From contig JAMXBB010000011.1 of assembly GCA_024138015.1 (NCBI GenBank), forward strand, positions 68,454,749 to 68,518,748: DNA of 64,000 nt. The letters run 5' to 3'. The stretch comes from Lumnitzera littorea. Lineage: Eukaryota; Streptophyta; Magnoliopsida; Myrtales; Combretaceae. The notes under the pieces were generated by a model that saw only the letters and a list, made by a program, of their open reading frames with translations, was not told the DNA's origin and did no database searches. How positions within the stretch are numbered: the stretch's first letter is position 1; the number at the start of each line of letters is the position of its first letter. Shown here piece after piece: positions 63,701-64,000 of the stretch. Position numbers and translations under genes: made by a program.

Positions 63701-63937
63701 ATAGAAATGAACTTAGTCTGTTTCTCAATAAAAAACAAAGTATAATAGAGTAACAATAGGAACTATACTTACTAACACATGAATCTCCACTTCACAGCTC
63801 ACAACTCACAGCTCACAACTTTAGAACTTACTTTACACAAACATACTACAGTAGCTATGAAAGGAATATAAGAGCCACTAATTGTAAACACAAACAAAAA
63901 CTTCACTATAACTCCATATACTCTTTCTCATAATTAT

Positions 63938-63949
63938 GCTCTGATACTA
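63938..63949 (-). promoter_or_regulatory. Ty3/gypsy primer binding site, tRNA-iMet type
   Basis: GCTCTGATACTA on the + strand, one base from the canonical GCTCTGATACCA. It lies 7 bp inside the 5' LTR start at 63957, in the expected position and orientation. Confidence 0.85.
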
Positions 63950-63956
63950 GTGAAAC

Positions 63957-64000
63957 TGATGTGTCTCCAGGGTTATAAACACGAAGAAGCACTACAACGG
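63957..64000 (-). repeat. 5' LTR of the Ty3/gypsy element, first 44 bp
   Basis: Begins TGATGTGTCT and aligns with 58088 onward (GGGTTRTAMACAYGAARARGC-like) with several differences. The rest lies beyond the window. Confidence 0.85.

Larger units (their letters stand above)
58088..64000 (-). mobile_element. Ty3/gypsy retrotransposon, decayed, truncated by window end
   Basis: Both LTRs are partly visible: the 3' LTR (58088-59057, TG...CA, 970 bp) and the first 44 bp of the 5' LTR (63957-64000), which match after alignment. The order on the minus strand is primer site, gag, protease, RT, RNase H, integrase, which is the Ty3/gypsy order. The integrase C-terminus ends with a SSTFNV-S-D-L-like stretch and no chromodomain is visible. 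The left target site is CTACG within a family C LTR. Every domain contains in-frame stops, many at CGA-to-TGA type positions. Confidence 0.92.

Overview
This looks like nuclear DNA of a flowering plant, most likely a eudicot. It is very AT-rich with long homopolymer and (AT)n/(CT)n runs. It has one intron-containing host gene with GT-AG splice sites, surrounded by decayed plant-type LTR retrotransposons, TRIMs and non-autonomous DNA transposons. I see no bacterial, viral or organellar segment, no CRISPR array and no operon. The species cannot be named from the sequence.

The one intact host gene, at 32081-36533 on the + strand, is a raffinose synthase (galactinol-sucrose galactosyltransferase, GH36). 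Four exons join in frame to a 780-residue protein with the nucleophile and acid/base motifs in place. A few usually invariant positions are changed, most notably a Gly where the SMEHC motif normally has Glu. About 1.5 kb of upstream DNA (TATA boxes at 31824 and 31976) and a short 3' region appear free of transposons.

Left flank, 1-31000: a three-LTR TRIM cluster (277-1083); a solo-LTR-like remnant ending at 3216; a copia-like solo LTR with a perfect 5-bp duplication (5922-7318); a 2.6-kb Ty3-type solo LTR (8377-11017) inserted into an RNase H-type domain remnant, whose reading frame resumes across it; a 172-bp x 3 tandem repeat (11913-12425); an LTR-like stretch with a ~37-bp minisatellite (17455-18328); a long-TIR DNA element (18938-19896); a TIR element (23231-24110); a TRIM inserted into the arm of a fold-back element (26128-26861); and a hAT-like element (29620-30580).

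Right flank, 37000-64000: a TRIM with a perfect TTAAT duplication (39273-39865), element fragments, then a nested stack. An outer minus-strand LTR element (family C) has its 3' LTR at 45088-52312 and its 5' LTR from about 57003. A 4.3-kb solo LTR (45832-50168, TTACC duplication) sits inside the left LTR and itself carries a further 1.5-kb insertion. A minus-strand Ty3/gypsy element (58088 to beyond the window end) sits inside the right LTR and has recognisable gag, protease, RT, RNase H and integrase, all disabled by stops; the RT catalytic Asp pair is also broken.

I found no convincing new biological system. The most informative results are the TE stratigraphy, which several exact target-site duplications support, and the altered residues in the raffinose synthase. 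LTR and TIR boundaries were read by eye from the sequence. Family names rest on remembered motif knowledge, not on database searches.
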